Of a stretch of DNA of 64,000 bases, positions 8,123 to 16,432 are shown in pieces. The notes below the pieces were generated by a model that did no database searches, was not told the origin of the DNA, and saw only the letters and a program-made list of their open reading frames with translations. The DNA is from Armatimonadota bacterium. GTDB taxonomy: Bacteria > Sysuimicrobiota > Sysuimicrobiia > Sysuimicrobiales > Sysuimicrobiaceae. Location of the stretch: positions 333,021 to 397,020 of the forward strand of contig JAVKGW010000001.1 of NCBI GenBank assembly GCA_031460175.1, given 5' to 3'. Numbering within the stretch: position 1 is the stretch's first letter; every line of letters begins with the position of its first letter. The translations under genes and the position numbers were made by a program.

Positions 8123-8352
8123 GGGGCCACCTCCTCGACAAGGTTGGGGGGTGTGGCGTACCGGCATAGGTGCCCCAGGAGCTCCGGATCTCCCAGCTCC
8201 GCGAGTCCCTGACAGATCTCCTCCAGGGAGAGCCCCACGTGCGGGCACGAGAACGCGAGGTGATACCACAGGAGCTTTGCCGCGGCGCTCAGGCGCGCGA
8301 ACCGCTCGTCCTGGAGAAGCCGCGGATCCATGGCCGGACGGTGCTGCCGCAC
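8086..8352 (-). CDS. Small helical protein, possible winged-helix/DnaD-like N-domain
   Basis: This 88-residue protein (81 if started at ATG 8331) contains RLSAAAKLLWYHLAF, a pattern like the first helices of winged-helix replication or DnaD-type domains. It ends in a basic tail (GGRRRRAR). GTG 8352 has an ideal GGAGGT six bases upstream and is preferred. The 3' end overlaps the ParB-like gene by 37 bases, so the two are probably translated together. The function is unknown, and the replication-domain resemblance is only a visual impression. Confidence 0.55.
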   Translation of the reverse strand: MRQHRPAMDPRLLQDERFARLSAAAKLLWYHLAFSCPHVGLSLEEICQGLAELGDPELLGHLCRYATPPNLVEEVAPWPSGGRRRRAR

Positions 8353-8507
8353 GGGCGGACCTCCGCGGTACACGCGCCGGTGAGGGGCTGTAGGAGGGCG
8401 GGTGCGCGACGACGAGGAGGGGATCCGACACCCGTTGCTCGCCGAGGGGCGGCGCACCTCCAGCTTCCACGCGGGCTCCGTTCCGTCAACCCGCTCAGGC
8501 GTTCGCC

Positions 8508-9557
8508 TCATGGCACCACCTCGATCCGTCCCTCCCCCTTCCCCAGGACCTCCCCGACCTCCGCGGCCCGCACGCCCCGGGCCGTGAGGGCATCCCGCAG
8601 GGCTGCCATCCGATCCGGGCCGACCGCGAGGAGGAGCCCGCCGCTCGTCTGGGCGTCGCACAGGAGGAGCTGGCAGATCTCCTCGACTTCGGGATGCCAC
8701 CGCGTGTACCGGGAGGCCGCACGCCGGTTTCGGTGGGTGCCGCCGGGGAAAACGCCCTCCCGGGCGAGATCCCAAGCCTCCTCCAGCACCGGGACCCGGG
8801 AGGCGTAGAGGCGCACGTCCACGCCCGAGGCCGCCGCGAGCTCGTGGAGGTGGCCCACGAGTCCGTAGCCGGTCACGTCGGTGCACGCGTGCACACCGAC
8901 CTCCACCATGGCCTCCGAGGCGGCCCGGTTCAACTCCAGCATCACCCGGGTCGCGGCCTCCGCCGCCTCCGGACTTGCCCGCTCCCGCTTGATCCCCGTG
9001 GTGATTACCCCGATCCCCAAGGGCTTGGTGAGGAGGAGCCGGTCCCCGGGCCGGGCGCCGGCGTTCGTGATCACCCGTTCCGGGTGCACGAACCCTGCCG
9101 CCGCGTACCCGAACTTGGGTTGCGGGTCGTCCAGGGAGTGCCCGCCCGCCACCACCACCCCCGCCTCCCGCATCTTTTCCGTCCCTCCCCGGACGATCTC
9201 CGCCACCACCTCCCGGGGGAGCCGGCCCTGGGGGTAGGCGAGGAGGTTGAGGGCCAGAAACGGCCGGGCGCCCATGGCGTAGAGGTCCGAGAGGCTGTTC
9301 GCGGCCGCGATGGCCCCGTAGGCGTACGGGTCGTCCACCACCGGCGTGAACACGTCCATGGTAAGGACGAGGGCCCGTTGGGCATCGAGCCGGTAGACCG
9401 CGGCGTCGTCCCGGGCCTCCAGCCCCACCAGGAGGTTGGGGTCCGGGGTCGGCGGGATCCACGCCAGGATCTGTTCCAGGTCCTCCGGACCCAGCTTGGA
9501 CGCTCAACCCGCGCAGTCCACGAGGCTGGTGAGCCGTACCCTCTCCCGCTCGGTCAA
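8508..9557 (-). CDS. selD: Selenide, water dikinase, itself a selenoprotein (in-frame UGA)
   Basis: SelD makes selenophosphate from selenide and ATP for selenocysteine and selenouridine synthesis. The frame is split by TGA at 9506-9504. Reading it as Sec gives SLVDCAGUASK, with Sec18 where E. coli has catalytic Cys17 and Lys21 where it has Lys20. Downstream come PNLLVGLEARDDAAVY, AGGHSLDD, TDVTGYGL and CDAQTSGGLL, all typical of SelD. The 17 codons before the UGA start at TTG 9557 with GGAGGGG just upstream. Without them the protein would lack its active site, so a Sec reading is much more likely than a frameshift or pseudogene. It is divergent from a LysR regulator. Confidence 0.9.
9476..9494 (-). 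promoter_or_regulatory. Candidate bacterial SECIS hairpin in selD
   Basis: Nine bases after the UGA the mRNA can fold CUGGGUCC / GGACCUGG, an 8-bp stem with two non-canonical pairs and a GGA loop. The apical G lies about 18 bases past the UGA, within the range used by SelB to bind bacterial SECIS elements. This is a hand-drawn fold; no energy was calculated. Confidence 0.6.
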
Positions 9558-9668
9558 GGACCCCTCCAAAGGGATGAATCCTTCCCCATTATCCCCCGAA
9601 ATCCCGCGAACGCGCGTGGATCCCCCCTGGTGGAGATGGAATTCCCTCGCGTATAGTGCAGGTAGGGG

Positions 9669-10601
9669 ATGCTGAACGTCCACCAGCTCAAGATCTTCCA
9701 CACGGTGGCCCGGGCGGGGTCCTTCTCCCGTGCCGCGGAAGCCCTGGGGATCACCCAGCCCTCCGTGAGCATCCAGGTTCGGGACCTGGAGCGCGCGTTG
9801 GGGGTAGAGCTCTTTGAGCAGATCGGCAAGCGCACCTTCCTCACGGAGGCGGGGAAGGTCCTGGAGGAGTACGCCTCCCGCATCCTGAGCCTGCTGGAGG
9901 AGGCGGAGGAGGCGGTCCGGGAGGTCCGGGGTTCCTCGGGGGGCACCCTGCGGGTGGGCGCGGAGTCCACCGCGGGCACTTACCTGCTCCCCCCCGTCCT
10001 CCGGGAGGTGCGGGCCCGGTTCCCGGAGGCCGTGATCACCCTGGAGATCCAGGGGGCACGCCAGATCCAGGAAAGGATCCTCCGCAACGAGCTGGACTGC
10101 GGCATCGTGGGCCCCAGCCTCCGCCACGAGGCCCTGGTCTACATCCCCTACCGCATGGACGAGCTGGTTCCCATCGCGGCTCCGGACAGCCCCGCGGCGC
10201 GGCGGGGGGGGCTCAGCCCCGCGGAGCTCGCCCGGGAGCGGCTCATCCTCCGGGAGCGGGGGAGCGGTACCCGGGAGGCCACGGAGCAGGCCTTCCGCAA
10301 CCTGGGCCTCCCCGTCAACCCCGCCATGGAGCTGCCCAGCACGGAAGCGGTGATCCAGGCCGTGGCCGCGAACCTTGGGGTAGGCATCGTCTCCCGGATC
10401 GCGGCGGAGGGGGCGATCCGGGCGGGGCAGGTGGTGGTCCTGGAGGTTCCTGACTTCCGTCCCGTGCGTGCCCTGTGGGCGGTCCGGCACGGGGAGAAGC
10501 GGCTGACGGCTTTGCTGCGCACCTTCCTCGACCTGCTCACGAGCACGCAGGTGCCGCAGACCTCGGAGGACACTTCCACGAGCGAGGCGGCGGTCTCGTA
10601 G
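9669..10601 (+). CDS. LysR-family transcriptional regulator
   Basis: The 310-residue protein has an N-terminal LysR helix-turn-helix (FHTVARAGSFSRAAEALGITQPSVSIQVRDL, residues about 10-40) and a two-lobed effector-binding domain. The layout is close to CysB/CbbR-type regulators. The effector is unknown. ATG 9669 follows AGGTAGGGG. A TATAGT at 9652-9657 could be its -10 box, giving a very short leader. It diverges from selD, so selD is a possible target. Archease follows immediately after the stop. Confidence 0.9.
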   Translation: MLNVHQLKIFHTVARAGSFSRAAEALGITQPSVSIQVRDLERALGVELFEQIGKRTFLTEAGKVLEEYASRILSLLEEAEEAVREVRGSSGGTLRVGAESTAGTYLLPPVLREVRARFPEAVITLEIQGARQIQERILRNELDCGIVGPSLRHEALVYIPYRMDELVPIAAPDSPAARRGGLSPAELARERLILRERGSGTREATEQAFRNLGLPVNPAMELPSTEAVIQAVAANLGVGIVSRIAAEGAIRAGQVVVLEVPDFRPVRALWAVRHGEKRLTALLRTFLDLLTSTQVPQTSEDTSTSEAAVS

Positions 10602-11015
10602 ATGCCGTTCGAGGTCCTGGAGCACACCGCGGAAGTGGGTCTGCGGGTGGAGGCGGAGAGCCTGGAGGGCGTGTTCCGGGACCTGTGTGCGGGCCTGTTT
10701 TCCCTCATCACGGATCCCTCCGCGGTGCGCCCGGAGCGTACGTGGGAGGTGACCGTGGAGGCACCGGACCGGGTGGCCCTGGCTGTGGAGTGGCTCAACG
10801 AGCTCCTTTACCTCAACGCCCGGGACGGCATGGTGGCCCACGGGGCGGAGGTCCTGGAGGTGTCCGATGGTCGCCTGCGGGCCCGCCTGCACGGGGAACC
10901 TTTCGATCCGAAGCGCCACCCCCGGGGCATCGAGGTGAAGGCCGCCACTTACCACCAGGCCCGGGTCGAGCGGGAGGGGGATCGGTGGGTGGCGGTGGTG
11001 TACGTAGACGTGTGA
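10602..11015 (+). CDS. Archease (RtcB RNA ligase cofactor protein)
   Basis: The 137-residue protein matches archease: it starts MPFEVLEHTAEVGLRVEAES, has the FxxLCAGLFSLITDP stretch, and ends in the beta strand VAVVYVDV. Archease speeds guanylylation and turnover of the RtcB tRNA-splicing/RNA-repair ligase. No rtcB lies in the window, but rtcA at 58864 shows that RNA end repair is present. The gene starts at the base after the LysR stop, so the two are probably co-transcribed. Confidence 0.9.
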   Translation: MPFEVLEHTAEVGLRVEAESLEGVFRDLCAGLFSLITDPSAVRPERTWEVTVEAPDRVALAVEWLNELLYLNARDGMVAHGAEVLEVSDGRLRARLHGEPFDPKRHPRGIEVKAATYHQARVEREGDRWVAVVYVDV

Positions 11016-11061
11016 ATCCCCGCTCCCATGCCAAAGGCGTCAGGGCCGGGAAGTCCGTAGG

Positions 11062-12036
11062 ATGGAGCGACTGAGCCGTCGGATCTTCCTTGGGCGAGCC
11101 GTCGCGGGGCTTGCGGGCGCGTTCCTGGAGAGCCTGTGGCCGGGCGTGGTCCACTCAGCCCCTGCACGGGGGCGGTGGGCGTCGCGGGCGCCTCTCCCCT
11201 TTCCCCGGACCGAGGTCAGCGTGGCTGCCCTGGACGGAAAGGTGTACGTGATCGGCGGGTATGCGCTCGGCCGGGTGGACCAGCCCCTGAACCAGGTGTA
11301 CGATCCGGGCACCGACACCTGGAGCGACCTCACCCCGATGCCCCGGGGCTTGAACCACGTCGCCGTGGTGGGTTTTCAGGGTCGGATCTATGCCTTTGGG
11401 GGCTTCGTGGAGCAGAACCGCAGCGCGGTAGAAGACGCCTACGTGTACGACCCGCGGGAAAACCGGTGGGAGCGCATCGCTCCCCTCCCCGGCAAGCGGG
11501 GGGCCGCTTCTGCGGCTGCCCTCGGCGGGGTGATCCACGTGGTGGGTGGAAGAGACGTGCAGAGCGTGGGCACCCACGAGGTGTACGATCCTCAGCGGGA
11601 CCGTTGGGAGGTCCGGGCGCCGTTGCCGGATCCGCGAGACCACATGGGGCTTGTGGTGCTCAGAGGGCGGATCCACGCCATCGGTGGCCGGTTCAACACC
11701 TTCGCTCGGAATCTCGCCAGCCACCACGTGTACGATCCATCGCGCGACCGGTGGGAGCGCCTCGCACCTCTTCCCCACCCGCGTAGCGGGGTCGCGGCGG
11801 CGGTTTTGAGGGATCGCATCTACGTGTTCGGCGGCGAGGAGGTGGGTCGGGTGTTCGCGGACGCTGACGCCTACGATCCCGAGCAGGACCGGTGGGTTCC
11901 CGTGGCCCCCATGCCCACTCCCCGGCATGGCACAGGGGCCGCCGCGGTGGGGGAGTGGATCTACGTCCCCGGCGGTGGCCTCACCGTGGGCGGAAGCCGC
12001 CCCTCTGCGGTTCACGAGGCCTTCCGGCCGGATTGA
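11062..12036 (+). CDS. Tat-exported Kelch-repeat beta-propeller protein
   Basis: The N terminus has a twin-arginine signal (SRRIFLGR followed by a hydrophobic stretch and a cleavage-like VVHSAPA), so a folded protein is exported by Tat. The remaining 290 or so residues are six Kelch repeats, each with the pattern GRIYxxGG ... VYDPxxDxW ... PLPxxR. This makes a six-bladed propeller, probably for protein or carbohydrate binding outside the cytoplasm. There are no catalytic residues to assign. A tatA gene lies at 46635. Confidence 0.85.
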   Translation: MERLSRRIFLGRAVAGLAGAFLESLWPGVVHSAPARGRWASRAPLPFPRTEVSVAALDGKVYVIGGYALGRVDQPLNQVYDPGTDTWSDLTPMPRGLNHVAVVGFQGRIYAFGGFVEQNRSAVEDAYVYDPRENRWERIAPLPGKRGAASAAALGGVIHVVGGRDVQSVGTHEVYDPQRDRWEVRAPLPDPRDHMGLVVLRGRIHAIGGRFNTFARNLASHHVYDPSRDRWERLAPLPHPRSGVAAAVLRDRIYVFGGEEVGRVFADADAYDPEQDRWVPVAPMPTPRHGTGAAAVGEWIYVPGGGLTVGGSRPSAVHEAFRPD

Positions 12037-12110
12037 GACCACAGGCGAGCATGTGCTCTTCCAGAACTGAGTAGGGGCCTCCGGGACCCGGTGGTGGGCT
12101 GCGGGGGAAT

Positions 12111-12139
12111 TTGACGGCCGGGGCGGTTGGTCCTATCGT
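12111..12139 (+). promoter_or_regulatory. Sigma-70 promoter of the serine operon
   Basis: TTGACG (12111-12116) and TATCGT (12134-12139) are separated by exactly 17 bases. Transcription would start near 12146, at the beginning of the T-box leader. Confidence 0.7.
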
Positions 12140-12145
12140 ACTTTA

Positions 12146-12391
12146 GGGAAGCGGCGAGGACGGAGCCGGCCCCGCGCCCGCCACGGTCCAGCGAGCCGGG
12201 AAGGGTGGAATCCGGCCGGCGGGTGCGGTGCTTCTCCAGCTCCGGAGCCGCGGCCGAGACCGCCTTGTGGTCGAAGGCCGCCGGGAGCGCCCGATACCGC
12301 GGATCAAGGGCCGGCGCAGGCGCGCCGGAAGCAGAGTGGCACCGCGGGATGCTCCTCCCGTCTCTGGCAGGCGCGGAGGATTTTTCATTTT
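12146..12391 (+). promoter_or_regulatory. T-box leader, probably serine-specific
   Basis: The leader contains the T-box core UGGCACCGCGG (12337-12347), a GAGCCGGG ... GGUGGAA Stem I-like region around 12191-12210, and a terminator-like fold (CCGCG 12342-12346 with CGCGG 12372-12376) ending in a U-rich tract at 12380-12391. Uncharged tRNA should stabilise the antiterminator and switch on the operon. The UGGC end pairs with a tRNA ending GCCA, i.e. discriminator G. The best specifier is UCC at 12235-12237, with AGC next to it; both are serine codons. The downstream serA and serS genes support serine. Confidence 0.85.
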
Positions 12392-12406
12392 GGTAGGGAG
12401 GATGCC

Positions 12407-13558
12407 ATGGAGGATCTGCTGCTGATTCCGGGACCCACCCCGGTTCCGCCGTCCGTGCGGGAGGCCTCCGCCCGCCCCATGGTGAACCACCGGAGCCCGG
12501 CCTTCGCCCGCATCCTGCAGGAGGTGCTGGAGGGGATGCGGTGGGTGTACCGTACGCGTGCCCCGGTGCTCCCGTACGCCTCCTCCGGGACCGGGGTTCT
12601 GGAGGCCGCGGTGGTGAACACCCTCTCCCCCGGGGACCCCGTGCTGGCCCTGGTGTGCGGGGCCTTCGGCGAACGGTTCGCGCGGATCGCGGAGATCTAC
12701 GGAGCCCACGTCACCCGGGTCGAGGTGGAGTGGGGGAGCGCGGTTCCGCCGGAGATGGTGGCGGAGCAGCTGCGCCGCCGCCCGGATGTCCGGGCGGTGC
12801 TGGTGACCCACAACGAGACCTCCACGGGCATCGCCAACGACCTCGAGGCCATCGCGCGGGCGCGGGGTGACCACCCGGCGCTCCTGCTGGTAGACGCGGT
12901 CTCCTCCCTGGGCGCCATGCCTCTGGAGATGGACGCATGGGGTCTGGATGTGGTGGTGACCGCCTCTCAGAAGGCCCTGATGTGTCCCCCGGGGGTGGCC
13001 TTCGTGGCCGCGAATGGGCGGGCCTGGGAGGCCCACCGGACGGCCCGCATGCCCCGCTTCTACTGGGACTTCACCCTGCTCCGGGCTTCTCTCGAGCGGG
13101 AGATCCCGGAGACGCCCTTCACCCCCGCCATCTCCGTTTTCTACGCCCTTCAGGAGGGGCTGCGGTTGCTGCGGGAAGAAGGGTTGGAGGCCAGCTTCGC
13201 CCGCCACCGCCGGCTCGCCCGGGCGGTGCGGGCCGGGGTTGAGGCGCTGGGGCTTCGCCCCGTGGCGGATCCTGCCCACGCCAGCAGCGCGGTCACCGCG
13301 GTGTGGGTTCCGGAGGGCGTGAGCGCCCGGGCCCTGGTGGATGCCGTGTACGAGCGCCACCGCATCGTGCTCGCAGGAGGCCAAGGGAAACTCAGCGGCA
13401 GGATCTTCCGGATCGGGCACCTCGGCTACGTACGGCCGGAGGACGTCCTCCGTTGCATGGAAGCTCTGGAGGACGTGCTCGCCCTCCTCGGCGTGCCCCT
13501 TGAGCGGGGCTCGGGCGTGCAGGCCGCGGAGGAGGCCCTGCAGGAGGTGGCGGTCTAG
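12407..13558 (+). CDS. Class V PLP aminotransferase (serine-pyruvate/phosphoserine type)
   Basis: The 383-residue protein is of the alanine-glyoxylate/serine-pyruvate aminotransferase group: N-terminal LLIPGPTPVPPSVREA, ASSGTGVLEAAV for phosphate binding, DAVSSLG, and the PLP lysine in ASQKAL. Between a serine T-box and serA it most likely supplies the transamination step of serine synthesis, standing in for SerC. A glyoxylate or alanine aminotransferase role is possible. GGGAGGA precedes ATG 12407. serA follows two bases after the stop. Confidence 0.88.
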   Translation: MEDLLLIPGPTPVPPSVREASARPMVNHRSPAFARILQEVLEGMRWVYRTRAPVLPYASSGTGVLEAAVVNTLSPGDPVLALVCGAFGERFARIAEIYGAHVTRVEVEWGSAVPPEMVAEQLRRRPDVRAVLVTHNETSTGIANDLEAIARARGDHPALLLVDAVSSLGAMPLEMDAWGLDVVVTASQKALMCPPGVAFVAANGRAWEAHRTARMPRFYWDFTLLRASLEREIPETPFTPAISVFYALQEGLRLLREEGLEASFARHRRLARAVRAGVEALGLRPVADPAHASSAVTAVWVPEGVSARALVDAVYERHRIVLAGGQGKLSGRIFRIGHLGYVRPEDVLRCMEALEDVLALLGVPLERGSGVQAAEEALQEVAV

Positions 13559-13560
13559 CC

Positions 13561-15147
13561 GTGGAGGCGCGGCCAAAGATCCTGGTGGCGGACGGCCTCA
13601 GCGAGGCGGGGTTGCGCAGGCTGCGGGAGGCCGCGGAGGTCGAAGTGTACCGGGGCCTGGACGAGGCGGCCCTCAGGGATCGCATTCGGGGCGTGGACGC
13701 CCTCATCGTGCGCAGCGCCACCCGGGTCACCGCCTCCATCTTCCAGGCCGCGGACCGGTTGCGGGTGGTGGCGCGGGCCGGGGTCGGGACCGACAACGTG
13801 GACGTGGAGGCCGCCACCCGGGCGGGTGTTCTGGTGCTCAACACCCCGGAGGCCAGCGTGCGGGCCACCGCGGAGCATACCCTGGCCCTCCTCCTGGCCC
13901 TGTGCCGGAACATCCCCCAGGCCAACGCGGCGCTCCGGGAAGGGGAGTGGGCGCGGGAGCGGTTCGTGGGCACGGAGCTGTACGGGAAGACCCTGGGCAT
14001 CGTGGGGCTTGGCCGGATCGGGAGCGAGGTGGCCAGGCGGGCGCAGGCCTTCGGCATGCGCGTCATCGCCCACGACCCCTATCTCAGCGACGAACGGGCA
14101 GCTCAGCTGGGCGTGACCCTGGTCCCGTTCGAGGTCCTGTTGCGGGAGGCCGACCTCATCACCCTGCACGTCCCCCTCAACCCGCAGACCCGCGGGATGC
14201 TGAACGCGGAGGCCCTTCGGAAGACAAAGCGGGGGGTGCGGATCGTGAACTGCGCCCGGGGCGGGCTCGTGGACGAGGAGGCCCTGCTGGGCGCCCTCGA
14301 GGAAGGGCACGTGGCGGGAGCGGCCCTGGACGTCTTCGAGACGGAGCCGCCTCGCGATCTGCGCCTGGTGCGCCACCCCCGGGTGGTGGCAACCCCCCAC
14401 CTGGGAGCCTCCACCCGGGAAGCCCAGGAGGCCATCGGGTTGGAGGTGGCGGAGCAGGTGCTGGAGGCCCTGGCGGGTCGGCTGCCCCGGGGCGCGGTGA
14501 ACGTGGCCGCGTACCGCACGGAATCCTGGGAGCGCGTCGCCCCGCACCTGGAGTTGGCTCGCATCCTCGGAGCCCTCAGCCGTCAACTCGCCCGGGGTCG
14601 GATCCGCTCCGTGGAGGTGCGACTGGAGGGGGAGCTGAGCCGCGTGGAGGGACAGCTCCTCAGCGCCTCCTTCCTGGTGGGGCTGCTGGAAGGGGTGGTG
14701 GAGCGTACCGTGAACCTGGTGAACGCCCACGTGGTGGCCACGGAGCGGGGGCTACGGGTGGTGGAGGTGCGGCAGGAACAGGCGGAGGACTTCAGCAGCC
14801 TCATGCTGGCCACCACGCACACGGACGAGGGCACCTGGGTGCTGGGCGGGACCCTGTTCGGCCGGCGGGAGCCCCGGATCGTGCGCATCAACGAGCACAC
14901 CATCGATCTCGCGCCGGCCACCCACATGCTCTTCGTGTGGAACCTGGACCGGCCGGGCATGATCGGTAAGGTGGGCACCATCCTGGGCCGGCACGCGGTG
15001 AACATCGCGGGGATGTACCTGGGCCGGGCCGCGCCGGGCGGGGTGGCGGTGATGGTACTCACCACGGACCAGCCCACGCCCCCAGAGGCCGTAGAGGAGA
15101 TCCGGCGGGTGGATGGGATCTACGGCGTCCAGCCCGTGCAGCTGTAG
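13561..15147 (+). CDS. serA: D-3-phosphoglycerate dehydrogenase, long ACT-domain form
   Basis: SerA oxidises 3-phosphoglycerate to phosphohydroxypyruvate, the first step of serine synthesis. The 528-residue protein has the NAD fold (GIVGLGRIGSEVA, about residues 145-157), catalytic Arg in NCARGGLVDE, catalytic His in PHLGASTREAQ, then the intervening domain and a C-terminal ACT domain (VWNLDRPGMIGKVG) for allosteric serine binding. The start is GTG 13561. It sits between the aminotransferase and serS under one T-box. No serB is present nearby. Confidence 0.95.
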   Translation: MEARPKILVADGLSEAGLRRLREAAEVEVYRGLDEAALRDRIRGVDALIVRSATRVTASIFQAADRLRVVARAGVGTDNVDVEAATRAGVLVLNTPEASVRATAEHTLALLLALCRNIPQANAALREGEWARERFVGTELYGKTLGIVGLGRIGSEVARRAQAFGMRVIAHDPYLSDERAAQLGVTLVPFEVLLREADLITLHVPLNPQTRGMLNAEALRKTKRGVRIVNCARGGLVDEEALLGALEEGHVAGAALDVFETEPPRDLRLVRHPRVVATPHLGASTREAQEAIGLEVAEQVLEALAGRLPRGAVNVAAYRTESWERVAPHLELARILGALSRQLARGRIRSVEVRLEGELSRVEGQLLSASFLVGLLEGVVERTVNLVNAHVVATERGLRVVEVRQEQAEDFSSLMLATTHTDEGTWVLGGTLFGRREPRIVRINEHTIDLAPATHMLFVWNLDRPGMIGKVGTILGRHAVNIAGMYLGRAAPGGVAVMVLTTDQPTPPEAVEEIRRVDGIYGVQPVQL

Positions 15148-15156
15148 GGGAGCCCC

Positions 15157-16425
15157 ATGATTGACCTCAGGAAGCTGCGGGAGGATCCGGAGTTCTTCCG
15201 CTGGGCGCTGCGGCACAAGAACCGTGACCCCGGCCTTGTGGATCGGGTGCTGGAGCTGGACCGCGCCTGGCGCGCCGCCCAGCATCGGGTAGACGAGCTG
15301 CGGGCCCAGCAGAACCGCCTGAGCGAGGAGGTTCCGCGTCTGGGGGAGGCGGAAAGGCAGCGCCGCATCCAGCAGCTGCGGGAGCTCGCGGCGTCCATCC
15401 GGGCGGCGGAGCAGGAGGCCAGGACGCGGCGGGAGGAGCTGGACCGGCTCCTCCTGCAGCTCCCCAATCCCCCTCACCCCTCGGTCCCCGCGGGCGCGGA
15501 CGAGCGCGACAACGTGCCGGTCCGGTACTGGGGCGAGAAGCCCCAGTTCGATTTCCCGCCCAGGGACCACATCGAGCTCGGCCTCGCGCTTGGAATCCTG
15601 GACTTCGAGCGGGCCAGCGCCACGAGCGGCACCCGCTTCTACTTCCTCCGGGGCGACGGGGTACGGCTGCAGCTGGCCCTCACCCACTTCGCCATGGACT
15701 TCCTCGTCTCGGAGGGGTTCGTGCCCGTCTACCCGCCCACGCTGGTGCGCTCCAGAGTGGTGCTGGGCGCCATGGGGGGAGCGGAGCTCGACGAGCAGAT
15801 GGTCTACCGGGTGGCCCAGGACGACCTGTGCCTCATCGGGACCTCGGAGCATCCCCTCGTGGCCATGCACATGGACGAGGTGCTGGATGCCGGGCGGCTT
15901 CCCCTGCGGTATGTCGGACTCTCCACCTGCTACCGCCGGGAGGCGGGCACCTACGGCCGGGAGAGCCGGGGGCTGTATCGGGTGCATCAGTTCGAGAAGG
16001 TGGAGATGGTCTCCTTCGCGCACCCCGACCGGTCCTGGGAGGAGCACGAGTACCTGGTGAGCCTGGAGGAGCGCTTGGTGCAGCGGCTCGGTCTGCATTA
16101 CCGGGTGGTCCTCATCTGCGGCGGGGACCTGGGGGATCCCGCGGCGAAGAAGTACGACCTGGAGGTCTGGATGCCGGGCCGCGGGGACTACGGGGAGACC
16201 CACTCCTGCAGCAACTGCACGGACTTCCAGGCCCGCAGGCTCGGTATCCGGTTCCGGGAGGGAGGTCGCACGGACTACGTCCACACCTTAAACGGCACCG
16301 CCCTCGCCATGACCCGCACCCTCCTCGCTCTCCTGGAGAACTACCAGCAACCGGACGGGAGCGTGCGGATCCCACAGGCCCTGGTGCCCTACACCGGGTT
16401 TGAGGTCCTGCGCCCGGTGCGCTGA
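15157..16425 (+). CDS. serS: Seryl-tRNA synthetase
   Basis: The 422-residue class II synthetase has an N-terminal coiled-coil arm (about residues 30-100, rich in QxxL and Glu/Arg heptads) that grips the long variable arm of tRNA-Ser. The catalytic core includes TSEHP, STCYRREAGTYGRESRGLYRVHQFEK (motif 2) and the motif 3 region NGTALAMTRTL. A serine T-box controlling the synthetase with the biosynthetic genes makes a direct response to uncharged tRNA-Ser. The start is ATG 15157 after GGGGAG. Confidence 0.96.
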   Translation: MIDLRKLREDPEFFRWALRHKNRDPGLVDRVLELDRAWRAAQHRVDELRAQQNRLSEEVPRLGEAERQRRIQQLRELAASIRAAEQEARTRREELDRLLLQLPNPPHPSVPAGADERDNVPVRYWGEKPQFDFPPRDHIELGLALGILDFERASATSGTRFYFLRGDGVRLQLALTHFAMDFLVSEGFVPVYPPTLVRSRVVLGAMGGAELDEQMVYRVAQDDLCLIGTSEHPLVAMHMDEVLDAGRLPLRYVGLSTCYRREAGTYGRESRGLYRVHQFEKVEMVSFAHPDRSWEEHEYLVSLEERLVQRLGLHYRVVLICGGDLGDPAAKKYDLEVWMPGRGDYGETHSCSNCTDFQARRLGIRFREGGRTDYVHTLNGTALAMTRTLLALLENYQQPDGSVRIPQALVPYTGFEVLRPVR

Positions 16426-16432
16426 AGACCGT

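Noticed and set aside
5811-8141. Long open minus frame of 776 codons
   Set aside because: It runs antisense to the PRC/BON gene and through the ParB-like gene in another frame. It is Arg/Pro/Gly/His-rich without a domain, as expected for shadow frames in GC-rich DNA.
8353-8507. Possible small gene between selD and the small helical protein gene
   Set aside because: No frame with a start, a ribosome-binding site and protein-like composition was found.
9500-9510. selD as a frameshifted or nonsense pseudogene
   Set aside because: The frame does not change across the TGA, the flanking residues match SelD exactly at the catalytic position, and a start with a ribosome-binding site lies upstream. 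Sec insertion is the simplest reading.
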